Part shown: piece by piece, positions 15,425 through 22,284 of the stretch
How the letters are laid out: each line of letters begins with the position of its first letter
Numbering within the stretch: position 1 is the first letter of the stretch
Source: a virus
DNA length: 24,513 bases
IMG/VR virus record: IMGVR_UViG_3300006076_000026
Location: 1-24,513 of that record
Direction: 5' to 3' (one strand)
Position numbers and translations under genes: made by a program
The notes under the pieces: generated by a model
The model's input: only the letters and a program-made list of their open reading frames with translations
Database searches by the model: none
Told to the model about the DNA's origin: nothing

Positions 15425-15432
15425 TATTTATA
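15425..15432 (-). promoter_or_regulatory. Proximal minus-strand late box of the neck operon
   Basis: TATAAATA on the minus strand, about 19 bases before the ATG at 15406. The leader would be only about 12 bases but still includes AAAGGAC as ribosome site. The palindromic box at 15469-15480 is an alternative start. Confidence 0.4.
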
Positions 15433-15450
15433 ATTTTTTAAAAAATTATA
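15429..15450. repeat. Perfect 22-bp AT palindrome
   Basis: The sequence 15429-15450 (TATAAT, T5, A5, ATTATA) equals its own reverse complement. It lies in the divergent intergenic region between the neck operon and the sheath and overlaps the minus-strand box at 15425-15432. It could be a hairpin in the minus-strand leader or a protein-binding site. Confidence 0.8.
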
Positions 15451-15468
15451 TATTATCTCTCTAAATAA

Positions 15469-15480
15469 TATTTATAAATA
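15469..15480. promoter_or_regulatory. Bidirectional palindromic late promoter (neck operon / sheath)
   Basis: TATTTATAAATA is a perfect 12-bp palindrome holding TATAAATA on the + strand (15473-15480) and on the minus strand (15469-15476). It separates the minus-strand neck operon from the + strand sheath gene. A start about 7 bases downstream on the + strand falls near 15487, exactly where the structured sheath leader begins. Confidence 0.6.
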
Positions 15481-15486
15481 ACTTTA

Positions 15487-15638
15487 GACAAGGTGAATAT
15501 GAGATAACTTGATTAACTATTTTCCGAGGAATTTAGGTCTCCCAAGCGTTCTTTTGGTATTTATGAACTTAAAAATCTCATATCTTGTACTTTTAAAATA
15601 CTAGTGTATATAAAAAATCATACACGAGGAGAAATAAA
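15487..15638 (+). ncRNA. Structured 5' leader of the tail-sheath mRNA
   Basis: From the predicted transcript start, ACAAG plus ATATGAGAT (15488-15492, 15497-15505) pairs with ATCTCATAT plus CTTGT (15575-15583, 15584-15588). This gives 14 pairs with one 4-base bulge and closes a domain of about 70 bases. Inside lie CCGAGGA (15524-15530), GTCTC (15537-15541) and a CCAA/TTGG hairpin (15542-15557). GAGAT (15501-15505) could pair with GTCTC instead of the closing ATCTC strand. A second hairpin, GTGTAT/ATACAC (15604-15609, 15620-15625), ends directly against the GAGGAG ribosome site. The GAGAT / CCG-AGGA / GTCTC order recurs in the leader at 4222-4454. No known RNA family is recognised. Confidence 0.55.
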
Positions 15639-17951
15639 ATGGCAATGATGTCCCCAGGAGTTGAGGTCAATGAGATTGACTTATCGATAGTAGTACCACA
15701 GTTAGGAAATTCAACAGCATGTTTTGCAGGAGTATTTGAAAAAGGGCCAAGTGATAAATATCTTTTAATCACTAATGTAACTGATTTAATCAAATACTAC
15801 GGAAAAGTTACTAATGAGAATTATAACGATTGGTTCCAATGCTATAACTTTTTGCAATATGCAAATAAACTATTAATTTCAAGAGCAGTTGATGCTAATG
15901 GTACATATAAAGGTACTGGAAATGAAGTATATGCTATTAATGAATTAGGTAAAGTTGAAGTTACTTCAGAGCCTAAACTTATTCAAGTAGGTAGTATTAT
16001 TAAATTTGATGAAAATAAAGAACAGGAATATAAAGTTTCTGGAATTGAAGCTCCTGTTGAAGCAGTGGCTCAAGTAGATACTATTACAGTTAATTCTGTT
16101 AATACTGATGATGTTTTTACGGTAGAAAATAGAGGACAAGAAGTTTCTTATACTGCAGTTGATGGAGATACCACTCACGATGTAGCTGTTAATCTAGGTA
16201 GTAAAATAGAAGATATTGACACTAATGCTACTAATGTTTCAGTTACTGATAATGTTATTACAGTTACAGCATCTATAGCAGGTGTAGCTATGGAAAATGT
16301 TATTAAAGCAGGAGATATGACTTTAGCAAATGAAGTTGCAAATGTACCTGGTGAGTCTTATGAGCTAGTTTTTGAAGATATTAATGGTGAAAAAGTAGAT
16401 TTTAGCGCTACTGATGTTAATGGTAATACAATTTCAGGAGCTTATGTAGGTAAAGAGCTTTATGTTAAATTTTCAGCTATGAATGCTTTAGTTTGTGCTG
16501 CTCAAGAAGGAGCTACTAGAAAAACAGCTGCTGATTTAAAACCGGAATGTCTATTTATTCCAAATGAAGAACAATATGAAGTACAAGAAATGAGTATTCC
16601 GGTTACCGGAAATTCAAAACTTAAGTTTATGGCTAAATCTTCAGGTAAAGAAATGAATGGTATAGAAATAGCTATAGGTAGAGAAGCTGATTTTGCTAGT
16701 GGTAAAACTACAGTATTTAGAGGACTTGTTATTAATGATTTCTTTGAAACTAAACCTTTGGATTCAAAAAGAGAGATTGCTATCCTTATTAGACATCAAG
16801 GAAAAATTACAGGTTCTTATATAGTTTCTTTAATTCCAGGTTCTAAAGATTATAGAAATAAATCTAATTATATTGAAGATATTATTAATAAATATGATGA
16901 ACTATTATATGTTAAAGATAATACTGCTATTTCTGCTATGCCTAATAGTTGTCTTTATAAATCTGCTGAAATTGATTTACAAGGTAATGTTATTACTCCA
17001 GCAGTAAATAATATTCTTTATACTTCAAATGGTGGAGATGGTTTTATTAGTGTAGGTGATATTCAAAGAGCTATGGGTTCTGTTAAAGAAAATACTATTT
17101 TCGGTAACAAAGAAGAATTAGATGTTGATATAGTAATAGCAAATGAGCAAGCTCGTGTTGCAGCAGGTGAATTGGCTTCTAATAGAGCAGATTGTATCGC
17201 TTTTATCGGAGCAAGATTTGAAGATGTTGTAGGTTTACCTTCAGCTAAAATCGTAGAAAATCTTATTAATGATGTAATGAATGGTGAATTAAATAGTGGT
17301 AATACTGCTAATAGTTTTAATGCATTCTTTGGAAATTACAAACAACAATACGATAAATTTAGTGATAAAACTAGATGGATTTCAGTGGCAGGAGATGTAG
17401 CTGGTCTTAGAGCAAGTACAAATACTAAATTAAATACTTGGTGGGCTTCAGCTGGTCTTGATAGAGGTCAAATTAAAAATGCTTTAAAAATCGCTTTTAA
17501 TCCTAACTTAGGACAAAGAGATTTCTTATACAAAAATAAAATTAATCCAATAGTAAGTTTCCCTGGTCAAGGAAATGCAATCATTTGGGGTCAAAAAACT
17601 TTACAAAGTAAAGCAAGCGCATTTGATAGAATTAATGTTCGTGGTTTATTTAATACATTAGAGAGAGCAATCTCAAGAATGGCAAAATATTACCTATTTG
17701 AATTTAATGATGAAATTACAAGAAATAGATTTGTTGGTACTATTTCTCCTTTCCTAGAAGGAGTAAAATCAGGTAGAGGTGTTTATGATTTTTATGTTAG
17801 ATGTAATGAAGAAAATAATACTCCTGATGTAATTGATGCTAATAGATTTATTGCGGATATTGCAGTGAAACCTACTAGAGTGGCAGAATTTATTACTCTA
17901 AACTTTGTTGCTGTAGGAACTGGAGTTGAGTTTAACGAAATATTCGTTTAA
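15639..17951 (+). CDS. 18: Contractile tail sheath protein, gp18-like
   Basis: The sheath polymer contracts to drive the tail tube into the host. The 770-aa protein begins with the typical sheath N terminus (MSPGVEVNEIDLSIVVP, then TACFAGVFEKGP at 27-38). The C-terminal third is classic gp18: RWISVAGDVAGL, WWASAGLDRGQI, NPNLGQRDFLYKNKINPI, GNAIIWGQKTLQ, INVRGLFNTLERAI, NRFVGTISPFLEGVKSGRGV, ending TLNFVAVGTGVEFNEIFV. T4 gp18 is 659 aa. Much of the extra length is an inserted domain at about residues 143-238 (VDTITVNSVNTDDVFTVENR to VTVTASIAGVAM), a beta domain of a type common on phage virion surfaces, presumably exposed on the sheath exterior. It has a strong ribosome site (GAGGAG), a structured leader and a bidirectional late promoter. 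No gp19 tail-tube gene follows, unlike in T4. Confidence 0.96.
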   Translation: MAMMSPGVEVNEIDLSIVVPQLGNSTACFAGVFEKGPSDKYLLITNVTDLIKYYGKVTNENYNDWFQCYNFLQYANKLLISRAVDANGTYKGTGNEVYAINELGKVEVTSEPKLIQVGSIIKFDENKEQEYKVSGIEAPVEAVAQVDTITVNSVNTDDVFTVENRGQEVSYTAVDGDTTHDVAVNLGSKIEDIDTNATNVSVTDNVITVTASIAGVAMENVIKAGDMTLANEVANVPGESYELVFEDINGEKVDFSATDVNGNTISGAYVGKELYVKFSAMNALVCAAQEGATRKTAADLKPECLFIPNEEQYEVQEMSIPVTGNSKLKFMAKSSGKEMNGIEIAIGREADFASGKTTVFRGLVINDFFETKPLDSKREIAILIRHQGKITGSYIVSLIPGSKDYRNKSNYIEDIINKYDELLYVKDNTAISAMPNSCLYKSAEIDLQGNVITPAVNNILYTSNGGDGFISVGDIQRAMGSVKENTIFGNKEELDVDIVIANEQARVAAGELASNRADCIAFIGARFEDVVGLPSAKIVENLINDVMNGELNSGNTANSFNAFFGNYKQQYDKFSDKTRWISVAGDVAGLRASTNTKLNTWWASAGLDRGQIKNALKIAFNPNLGQRDFLYKNKINPIVSFPGQGNAIIWGQKTLQSKASAFDRINVRGLFNTLERAISRMAKYYLFEFNDEITRNRFVGTISPFLEGVKSGRGVYDFYVRCNEENNTPDVIDANRFIADIAVKPTRVAEFITLNFVAVGTGVEFNEIFV

Positions 17952-17981
17952 TCATTAAAGATTACTATAAGTAATTTTTTA

Positions 17982-18015
17982 AAAATTAGATATAACAAAA
18001 GTTATATCTAATTTT
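17982..18015. terminator. Terminator hairpin after the sheath gene
   Basis: A 15-bp perfect inverted repeat (17982-17996 with 18001-18015) around an AAAA loop, 30 bases after the sheath stop. The right arm ends in TTTT on the + strand, and the mirrored strand has a TTTTT run, so it suits a bidirectional terminator between convergent units, though with few G-C pairs. Confidence 0.65.
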
Positions 18016-18155
18016 AACATATAGTATATAAAATTTTAAGAGTTTAATTTAGCTTTTTAAAAGCACTATTAACTTTCATATAAATATTCTTATTCAAAAT
18101 ATCTTCAAAGAACATTCCATCATAATCAATATTCTTTTATTGAAATTTCATTTGT

Positions 18156-18242
18156 TTTTAGTATAGTTATGTTGTATTTTGATATTTTTAATGAGGGAAT
18201 TTATCTTAAGCCCTTATCCCTCATAGTAATTATACTATAAAA
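18156..18242. repeat. Large imperfect hairpin in the gene-poor gap between sheath and the 93-aa gene
   Basis: The gap 17952-18276 has no convincing gene. It holds the terminator at 17982-18015 and this element: outer arms 18156-18169 and 18227-18242 pair with one bulge and one G-U, and an inner G-C-rich stem ATGAGGG/CCCTCAT (18191-18197, 18218-18224) closes a 20-base loop. It may be the terminator of the minus-strand 93-aa gene or a small structured RNA. Confidence 0.55.
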
Positions 18243-18276
18243 GATATTAAAAGGAACTTAAATTATATAGAATTGT

Positions 18277-18558
18277 TTATTTTCTACTTTTTCTTTTTGG
18301 TTTTTCTTCAGTAGTTTCTTCAACATCTAATGCTGCAACAGGTTCTTCAATTAATAGCTCTTCCTTAGGCTCTACTTTAGGTTCCACTTTTTTAGTGGCT
18401 CTTTTTTGTTTTGGTTTTACTTCTTTTTTAGTTTCAATTATAAATAATTCAGGTTTAGCTTTAACTAAAGGACTATTGTCATCTATAAAATTTCCCTTAA
18501 TTAATTCAAAACTTGAACCTCCAAAAAATACTTGTGTATCATCTATTATTATTGCCAT
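18277..18558 (-). CDS. Small late-type protein with charged tail
   Basis: A 93-aa protein of unknown function, alone on the minus strand between sheath and portal, where T4 has gp19 on the same strand as its neighbours. Residues 1-41 form a compact N-terminal piece (VFFGGSSFELIKGNFIDD then NSPLVKAKPELFIIE), a pattern I associate loosely with small head or connector proteins. Residues 42-93 are a low-complexity Lys/Pro/Glu/Val tail (KVEPKVEPKEE) ending in a basic KRKSRK. The start is supported by an AAAAAGGAGA ribosome site of the structural class. The bidirectional late promoter at 18578-18595 faces it. The protein shares the P-x-x-F motif and charged tail with the 159-aa neck-operon protein. 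A virion role is likely but unproved. Confidence 0.72.
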   Translation of the reverse strand: MAIIIDDTQVFFGGSSFELIKGNFIDDNSPLVKAKPELFIIETKKEVKPKQKRATKKVEPKVEPKEELLIEEPVAALDVEETTEEKPKRKSRK

Positions 18559-18577
18559 TACTATCTCCTTTTTATTT

Positions 18578-18595
18578 TATTTATAAATATTTATA
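18578..18595. promoter_or_regulatory. Bidirectional palindromic late promoter (93-aa gene / portal)
   Basis: TATTTATAAATA at 18578-18589 is the same perfect palindrome as at 15469-15480, with TATAAATA on + (18582-18589) and minus (18578-18585). A second minus-strand TATAAATA lies at 18588-18595. It separates the minus-strand 93-aa gene (start 18558) from the + strand portal gene (start 18616), so both would be late. Confidence 0.6.
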
Positions 18596-18615
18596 AATTA
18601 AAAGGTAAAATAATA

Positions 18616-20130
18616 ATGAAAAATAAAAATTTAATAATGGAAATGTTGGAGAAACCATTTCTATCGAAGCAAGAGCAGCCTGAAAACTTATCAAGTTATC
18701 CTGAAGAGGAAAATATACAACAAAAATTAGATGATATTATTCCAGTGGGTTTTTTAGATAGTGCTAGCACTAATATATATAGTGGTATAGGTTCTAAAAA
18801 AATAAAAAATACTCAGATGCAAAATGAGTTAATAAAGACTTATAGAAGAATTGCCGCTACGGCAGAGGTGGATAATGCTATAAGTGAAATTATTGACGAG
18901 GCTATTTTTTCTCCAGGAAGTACTGAAATTATTGATATGGATTTTACTAATGATATTCCACAAGAAGTAAAAGATACTTTAGCCAAAGAACTAAAAAACA
19001 TTACTAGGAAAATACGACTCGATAAAAATATTTATTCGATGTTTTTAACTTTTTATATAGACGGACAATTAAATATCCACTGTGCTTATAATAATACGAA
19101 TACTACTTCAGGTATTGAAAAATTGAGTATTTTAAGTCCATTTGGTTTAAATTTTAATTATGATAAAAATATATGGGAATATACAGATTTATCCCATAAT
19201 ACACAACAATTTGCAAAAAATACTAATGAAGTAAATAAAACTTTTTCACGAGAAGAAATTATTAGGATTGATTCAGGAATTTATAATGAAAATTTAATAT
19301 TAAGTAATCTGCATAATGCTATTAAACCAGCTAATATGTTGAATACATTAGAAGATATGCTTATACCAATGAGATTTTCTAGGTCTGTATCAAGAAGAGT
19401 TTTTAATGTGGATGTTTCCAATCTTAATAATAAAAAAGCAGAAGAAGTTATGAGAAAAAATCAAGCCAAATTTAAGTATGATAAATTTTATGATTTGGAA
19501 AAAGGAACTATTAGTAACCAACAACATATTTCTTCTCTTACAGAAGATTATTGGTTTCCTAATAGAGGAGGAGAAAAGGGTACCACTGTTGATACAATTG
19601 ATGAGACAGGTAACTTGGGAGAACTAGGAGATGTTCTTTATTTTAAAAGAAAATTATATAGTGTTCTTAAAATACCTACAAATAGAATTAATGATGATCA
19701 ACCAAGTAGTGCCGAATTTGATTTTGATACTACAAGTATCAATAGAGAAGAGGTAAAATTTTTTAACTTTATTACAAGATTAAGAAATCAATTTTTAGAA
19801 CTTTTTTATGAGTTACTTAAAAGAGAAGTAATTTCAAAAGGTTTGGCCACTGAAGAGGACTGGGAAGAATTAATACCAAATATGAAAATAAAATTCGTTT
19901 CTGAAAATAGATTTTTTGCTAAGATGGCTCAGGAAGAATTAAGTAATTCAATTGATATGTTTAATAATATAGAAGAGTTAATTGGTAAATATTATTCATA
20001 TGAATATGTATATAAAAAAATATTAAAAATGAGTGATGAACAAATATCTGAAATGAATGAACAAATAAAGAAAGAAAAAAATAATCCTCTATATGCTCAT
20101 TTATTTTCAAATGATGATAAATCATGGTAA
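18616..20130 (+). CDS. 20: Portal vertex protein, gp20-like
   Basis: The dodecameric portal nucleates the prohead and is the channel for DNA packaging and ejection. I start it at 18616 (MKNKNLIMEML), which has AAAAGGT upstream and lies after the late promoter. An in-frame ATG at 18532 would add a Tyr/Ile-rich stretch that is untranslated DNA overlapping the promoter. The 504-aa product is close to T4 gp20 (524 aa). Diagnostic segments: LIKTYRRIAATAEVDNAISE (from about residue 71), MRFSRSVSRRVFNVDVSNL, EDYWFPNRGGEKGTTVDTID (from 310) and LYFKRKLYSVLKIPTNRI, all typical gp20. The C terminus is acidic and helical (MSDEQISEMNEQIKKEK). It opens the head operon: portal, core, protease, scaffold, capsid. 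Confidence 0.96.
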   Translation: MKNKNLIMEMLEKPFLSKQEQPENLSSYPEEENIQQKLDDIIPVGFLDSASTNIYSGIGSKKIKNTQMQNELIKTYRRIAATAEVDNAISEIIDEAIFSPGSTEIIDMDFTNDIPQEVKDTLAKELKNITRKIRLDKNIYSMFLTFYIDGQLNIHCAYNNTNTTSGIEKLSILSPFGLNFNYDKNIWEYTDLSHNTQQFAKNTNEVNKTFSREEIIRIDSGIYNENLILSNLHNAIKPANMLNTLEDMLIPMRFSRSVSRRVFNVDVSNLNNKKAEEVMRKNQAKFKYDKFYDLEKGTISNQQHISSLTEDYWFPNRGGEKGTTVDTIDETGNLGELGDVLYFKRKLYSVLKIPTNRINDDQPSSAEFDFDTTSINREEVKFFNFITRLRNQFLELFYELLKREVISKGLATEEDWEELIPNMKIKFVSENRFFAKMAQEELSNSIDMFNNIEELIGKYYSYEYVYKKILKMSDEQISEMNEQIKKEKNNPLYAHLFSNDDKSW

Positions 20131-20138
20131 ATTTAAAA

Positions 20139-20146
20139 TATAAATA
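20139..20146 (+). promoter_or_regulatory. Late promoter of the small core gene
   Basis: Exact TATAAATA, 28 bases before the ATG at 20174, in the short gap after the portal stop. An AAAGGAT ribosome site follows. Confidence 0.55.
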
Positions 20147-20173
20147 AATATAAAATAATAAAGGATAAAAACA

Positions 20174-20371
20174 ATGAGAGAAGTATTAAACCACATAGAG
20201 AAAAAAGAATTTAGTGAATTTGCTGATAAAGTGAGAACTAGCCTTAATGATAAATTAAGAAATAATCCTATCATTAAAAATAAAGCTCAAGAACTAACTA
20301 ATCTACAAAATATGAAAAATATTTTTGCTAAAATATCTCCTAATATAAGCACAGAATACAAGGAAGATTAA
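20174..20371 (+). CDS. Small prohead core protein (gp67/gp68 position)
   Basis: A 65-aa, mostly helical, basic protein directly after the portal. T4 places the core proteins gp67 and gp68 between genes 20 and 21, so position argues for a prohead core component. The sequence (MREVLNHIEKKEFSEFADKV, a stretch of charged helix, then LTNLQNMKNIFAKIS) has the short-N-terminal-helix and Q-N-M-K-N-x-F-A layout I associate with small core proteins of T4-like phages, but it is too short for a firm assignment. Gp67 of T4 is acidic while this is basic, so gp68 or a lineage-specific core protein may be the closer analogue. It is expected to be cut by the gp21 protease. The homing endonuclease gene follows after 69 bases. 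Confidence 0.75.
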   Translation: MREVLNHIEKKEFSEFADKVRTSLNDKLRNNPIIKNKAQELTNLQNMKNIFAKISPNISTEYKED

Positions 20372-20422
20372 GTAATATTAATCAATATTAAGTAATATTA
20401 AGATATAATTAGTATTACTTAA
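20368..20422 (+). promoter_or_regulatory. Repeat/hairpin element enclosing a near-consensus late box before the homing endonuclease
   Basis: The 14-mer TTAAGTAATATTAA occurs twice (20368-20381, 20388-20401). The complement of its first ten bases, TATTACTTAA, lies at 20413-20422, giving a perfect 10-bp stem with 20388-20397 or an alternative stem with the first copy. The 15-base loop holds TATAATTA (20404-20411), one base off the late consensus. A transcript from that box would lack the left arm, while read-through mRNA would form the hairpin just before the AAAAGGAT ribosome site. Such hairpin-embedded late promoters are known for T4 homing-endonuclease genes. Confidence 0.5.
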
Positions 20423-20440
20423 TACCTCAAAAGGATAAAA

Positions 20441-22216
20441 ATGATAGATAAAATTAAGGAAAAACTATATCTTAATAACAATTCTCTAACCATAACAAAA
20501 AAATCACTAAAAGAATTATCACTTTCTGCAGAAAAATGTTATCAAATATATTATAATTATGTGAAATGTCCAAAATGTAAATTTATAAGTTTTTCCAAAG
20601 GATATCAATCTTGTATATGTCAGTTTAATAATGAAAAAGAGTTTTATGAGTCATTAAAGGATAAAAATGGTTTTATACAGGGTAGTATATATAAAAAATA
20701 TAATTTAAATAAGGAAAAAGTGCAAAGGGTTCTTCAGGATTTTCCAAAATGTAAAATATGCGGTGATAATGCTTTATTTACTAATTCAGCTTTTAAATCG
20801 TATTGTATAAAACATAAAAGTGAATATAGAAGTTATGTGCACAAAAATTTATCTAAAGAAAAAAAAGAAAAAATTATTCAAAAAAGAAAGGAAACTTGTC
20901 TTAAAAAATATGGAAATGAATGCTCTCTAGCCTCTGAAGAAAATAAAGAAAAGGCTAAAAAAACTAAAAAAGAAAGATATGGCAATGAAAACTATTGTAA
21001 CCTTGAGAAAATCAAAAAAACTAAAAAAGAAAGATATGGCAATGAAAACTATTGTAATTCTGAGAAAGCTAATAAAACTAAAGAACAAAAAAGTGAACTA
21101 AAAAAGAAAGAATATAGAGAGAATTTATCTAATTCTAGAATAAATTTCATAAACTCAAAAAGAACTAATATAAGTGATATTAATGAGAAATATTTTAGAG
21201 ATAATTTTATTAAAAATAATAAGTTTCTCTTTAAAGAGTGTCAAGAATATACTAATATCCCCACTAGCACCTTAAATTATCTAAAAAAGGAATTTCATAT
21301 ATCAGAAAATAATATGTCTAACAATGAAACAATTGAAGATAAAATAAATAAAATATTTAATAATTCTTTTATTTTAAGAAATAGAAATATTATCTCTCCC
21401 TTAGAACTAGATTTATACTCAAAACAACATAATTTTGCTATAGAGTATAATGGTCTTATATGGCATTCTTATGGTAAATCTAAACATTCTATGTTTAATA
21501 ATTATAATGAAGAAAACTATAATAGACATTTAGATAAAACTATATTATGTGAAAATAAAGGTATTCAATTATTCCATATATTTGAAAATGAATGGTTAGA
21601 TAAAAATAAAAAAAGTATATGGATTTCTATTATAAGAGATAAATTAAATAAAAATAAAAAAATAGGAGCAAGAAAATGTACCATTAAAGAAGTTCCCACT
21701 AAAGAAGCTAAAGAATTTATTAATAAAAACCATATGCAAGGATATACTAATGCTAAAATAAAAATAGGTCTTTATTATAATAATATTTTAGTCTCTATAA
21801 TGACATTTAGTAAACCTAGATTTAATAAAAATGTAGAACAAGGTGAGTATGAACTTATAAGATTTTGTACTAAAAAGAATATTACTATACAAGGTGGAGG
21901 GTCTAAGATACTTAAGTATTTTGAAAAAACTTATAAACCTAAATCTTTAATTAGTTATGCTAATAGAAGATGGAGTACAGGTAATTTTTATATTAAAGTA
22001 GGTTTTACTTTTATAAAAGATACTAAACCTAATTATTTTTATTTTAGACCAGGAGAAAATATATTATATAGTAGAAATATGTTTCAAAAACATAAATTAA
22101 GTAATATATTAGAAAATTTTAATCCTAATTTAACCGAAAGTGAAAATATGTATAATAATAATTATAGAAAAATATATGATTCAGGAAATAAAAAATATAT
22201 TAAATATTATACATAA
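20441..22216 (+). CDS. Free-standing Hef-like homing endonuclease
   Basis: A 591-aa selfish endonuclease that would cut phage genomes lacking the gene and be copied in by repair. Domains: two zinc-finger-like Cys clusters (C43-x2-C46 with C58/C60; C104-x2-C107 with C122/H125). Then comes a DNA-contacting repeat region (about 150-215) with three units of K-K-E-R-Y-G-N-E-x-Y/C type. A helix-turn-helix-like stretch follows (about 255-285). The catalytic domain (about 305-560) contains Glu322-Leu-Asp324, Glu335-x-Asn337-Gly338 and Trp341-His342-Ser343, then HLDKTILCENKGIQLFHIFENEW, typical of Vsr-like/PD-(D/E)xK homing enzymes. It sits between the small core gene and gp21, breaking a T4-conserved order, and uses an AAAAGGAT ribosome site unlike its late neighbours. 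The frame is intact. The target is probably a neighbouring gene. Confidence 0.88.
   Translation: MIDKIKEKLYLNNNSLTITKKSLKELSLSAEKCYQIYYNYVKCPKCKFISFSKGYQSCICQFNNEKEFYESLKDKNGFIQGSIYKKYNLNKEKVQRVLQDFPKCKICGDNALFTNSAFKSYCIKHKSEYRSYVHKNLSKEKKEKIIQKRKETCLKKYGNECSLASEENKEKAKKTKKERYGNENYCNLEKIKKTKKERYGNENYCNSEKANKTKEQKSELKKKEYRENLSNSRINFINSKRTNISDINEKYFRDNFIKNNKFLFKECQEYTNIPTSTLNYLKKEFHISENNMSNNETIEDKINKIFNNSFILRNRNIISPLELDLYSKQHNFAIEYNGLIWHSYGKSKHSMFNNYNEENYNRHLDKTILCENKGIQLFHIFENEWLDKNKKSIWISIIRDKLNKNKKIGARKCTIKEVPTKEAKEFINKNHMQGYTNAKIKIGLYYNNILVSIMTFSKPRFNKNVEQGEYELIRFCTKKNITIQGGGSKILKYFEKTYKPKSLISYANRRWSTGNFYIKVGFTFIKDTKPNYFYFRPGENILYSRNMFQKHKLSNILENFNPNLTESENMYNNNYRKIYDSGNKKYIKYYT
20957..21057. 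repeat. 44-bp exact direct repeat in the homing endonuclease gene
   Basis: Copies 20957-21000 and 21014-21057 are identical over 44 bases, 57 bp (19 codons) apart, so the frame is kept. They encode two consecutive KKTKKERYGNENYCN units. A more diverged unit precedes them (KKYGNECS). This is a recent in-frame duplication in the DNA-binding part. Confidence 0.92.
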
Positions 22217-22247
22217 TTATAATCCTATATCTACCTCCTAAAATTCA

Positions 22248-22284
22248 CAATACTTATTATATCCTATAAATATAATAAGTATTG
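22248..22284. repeat. 15-bp perfect hairpin containing a TATAAATA box, followed by seven C
   Basis: CAATACTTATTATAT (22248-22262) pairs perfectly with 22270-22284 around loop CCTATAA. TATAAATA (22265-22272) spans loop and right arm. It is followed at once by C7 (22285-22291), striking in this genome. It lies 31 bases after the homing endonuclease stop and upstream of gp21. It could end the endonuclease transcript, stabilise its 3' end, or be a cruciform around a late promoter. Confidence 0.7.

Noticed and set aside
18044-18133. Minus-strand open stretch ending DGMFFEDILNKNIYMKVNSA
   Set aside because: Fewer than 30 codons after a stop, with no ribosome site. It looks protein-like and could be a gene remnant, but there is too little to call.
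18171-18240. Small + strand ORF starting MLYFDIFNEG
   Set aside because: 23 codons, no ribosome site, and it lies in a hairpin.
18532-18615. Upstream in-frame start that would lengthen the portal by 28 residues
   Set aside because: The added peptide is Tyr/Ile-rich noise, covers the late promoter and overlaps the divergent gene start; 18616 has its own ribosome site and gives a normal gp20 length.
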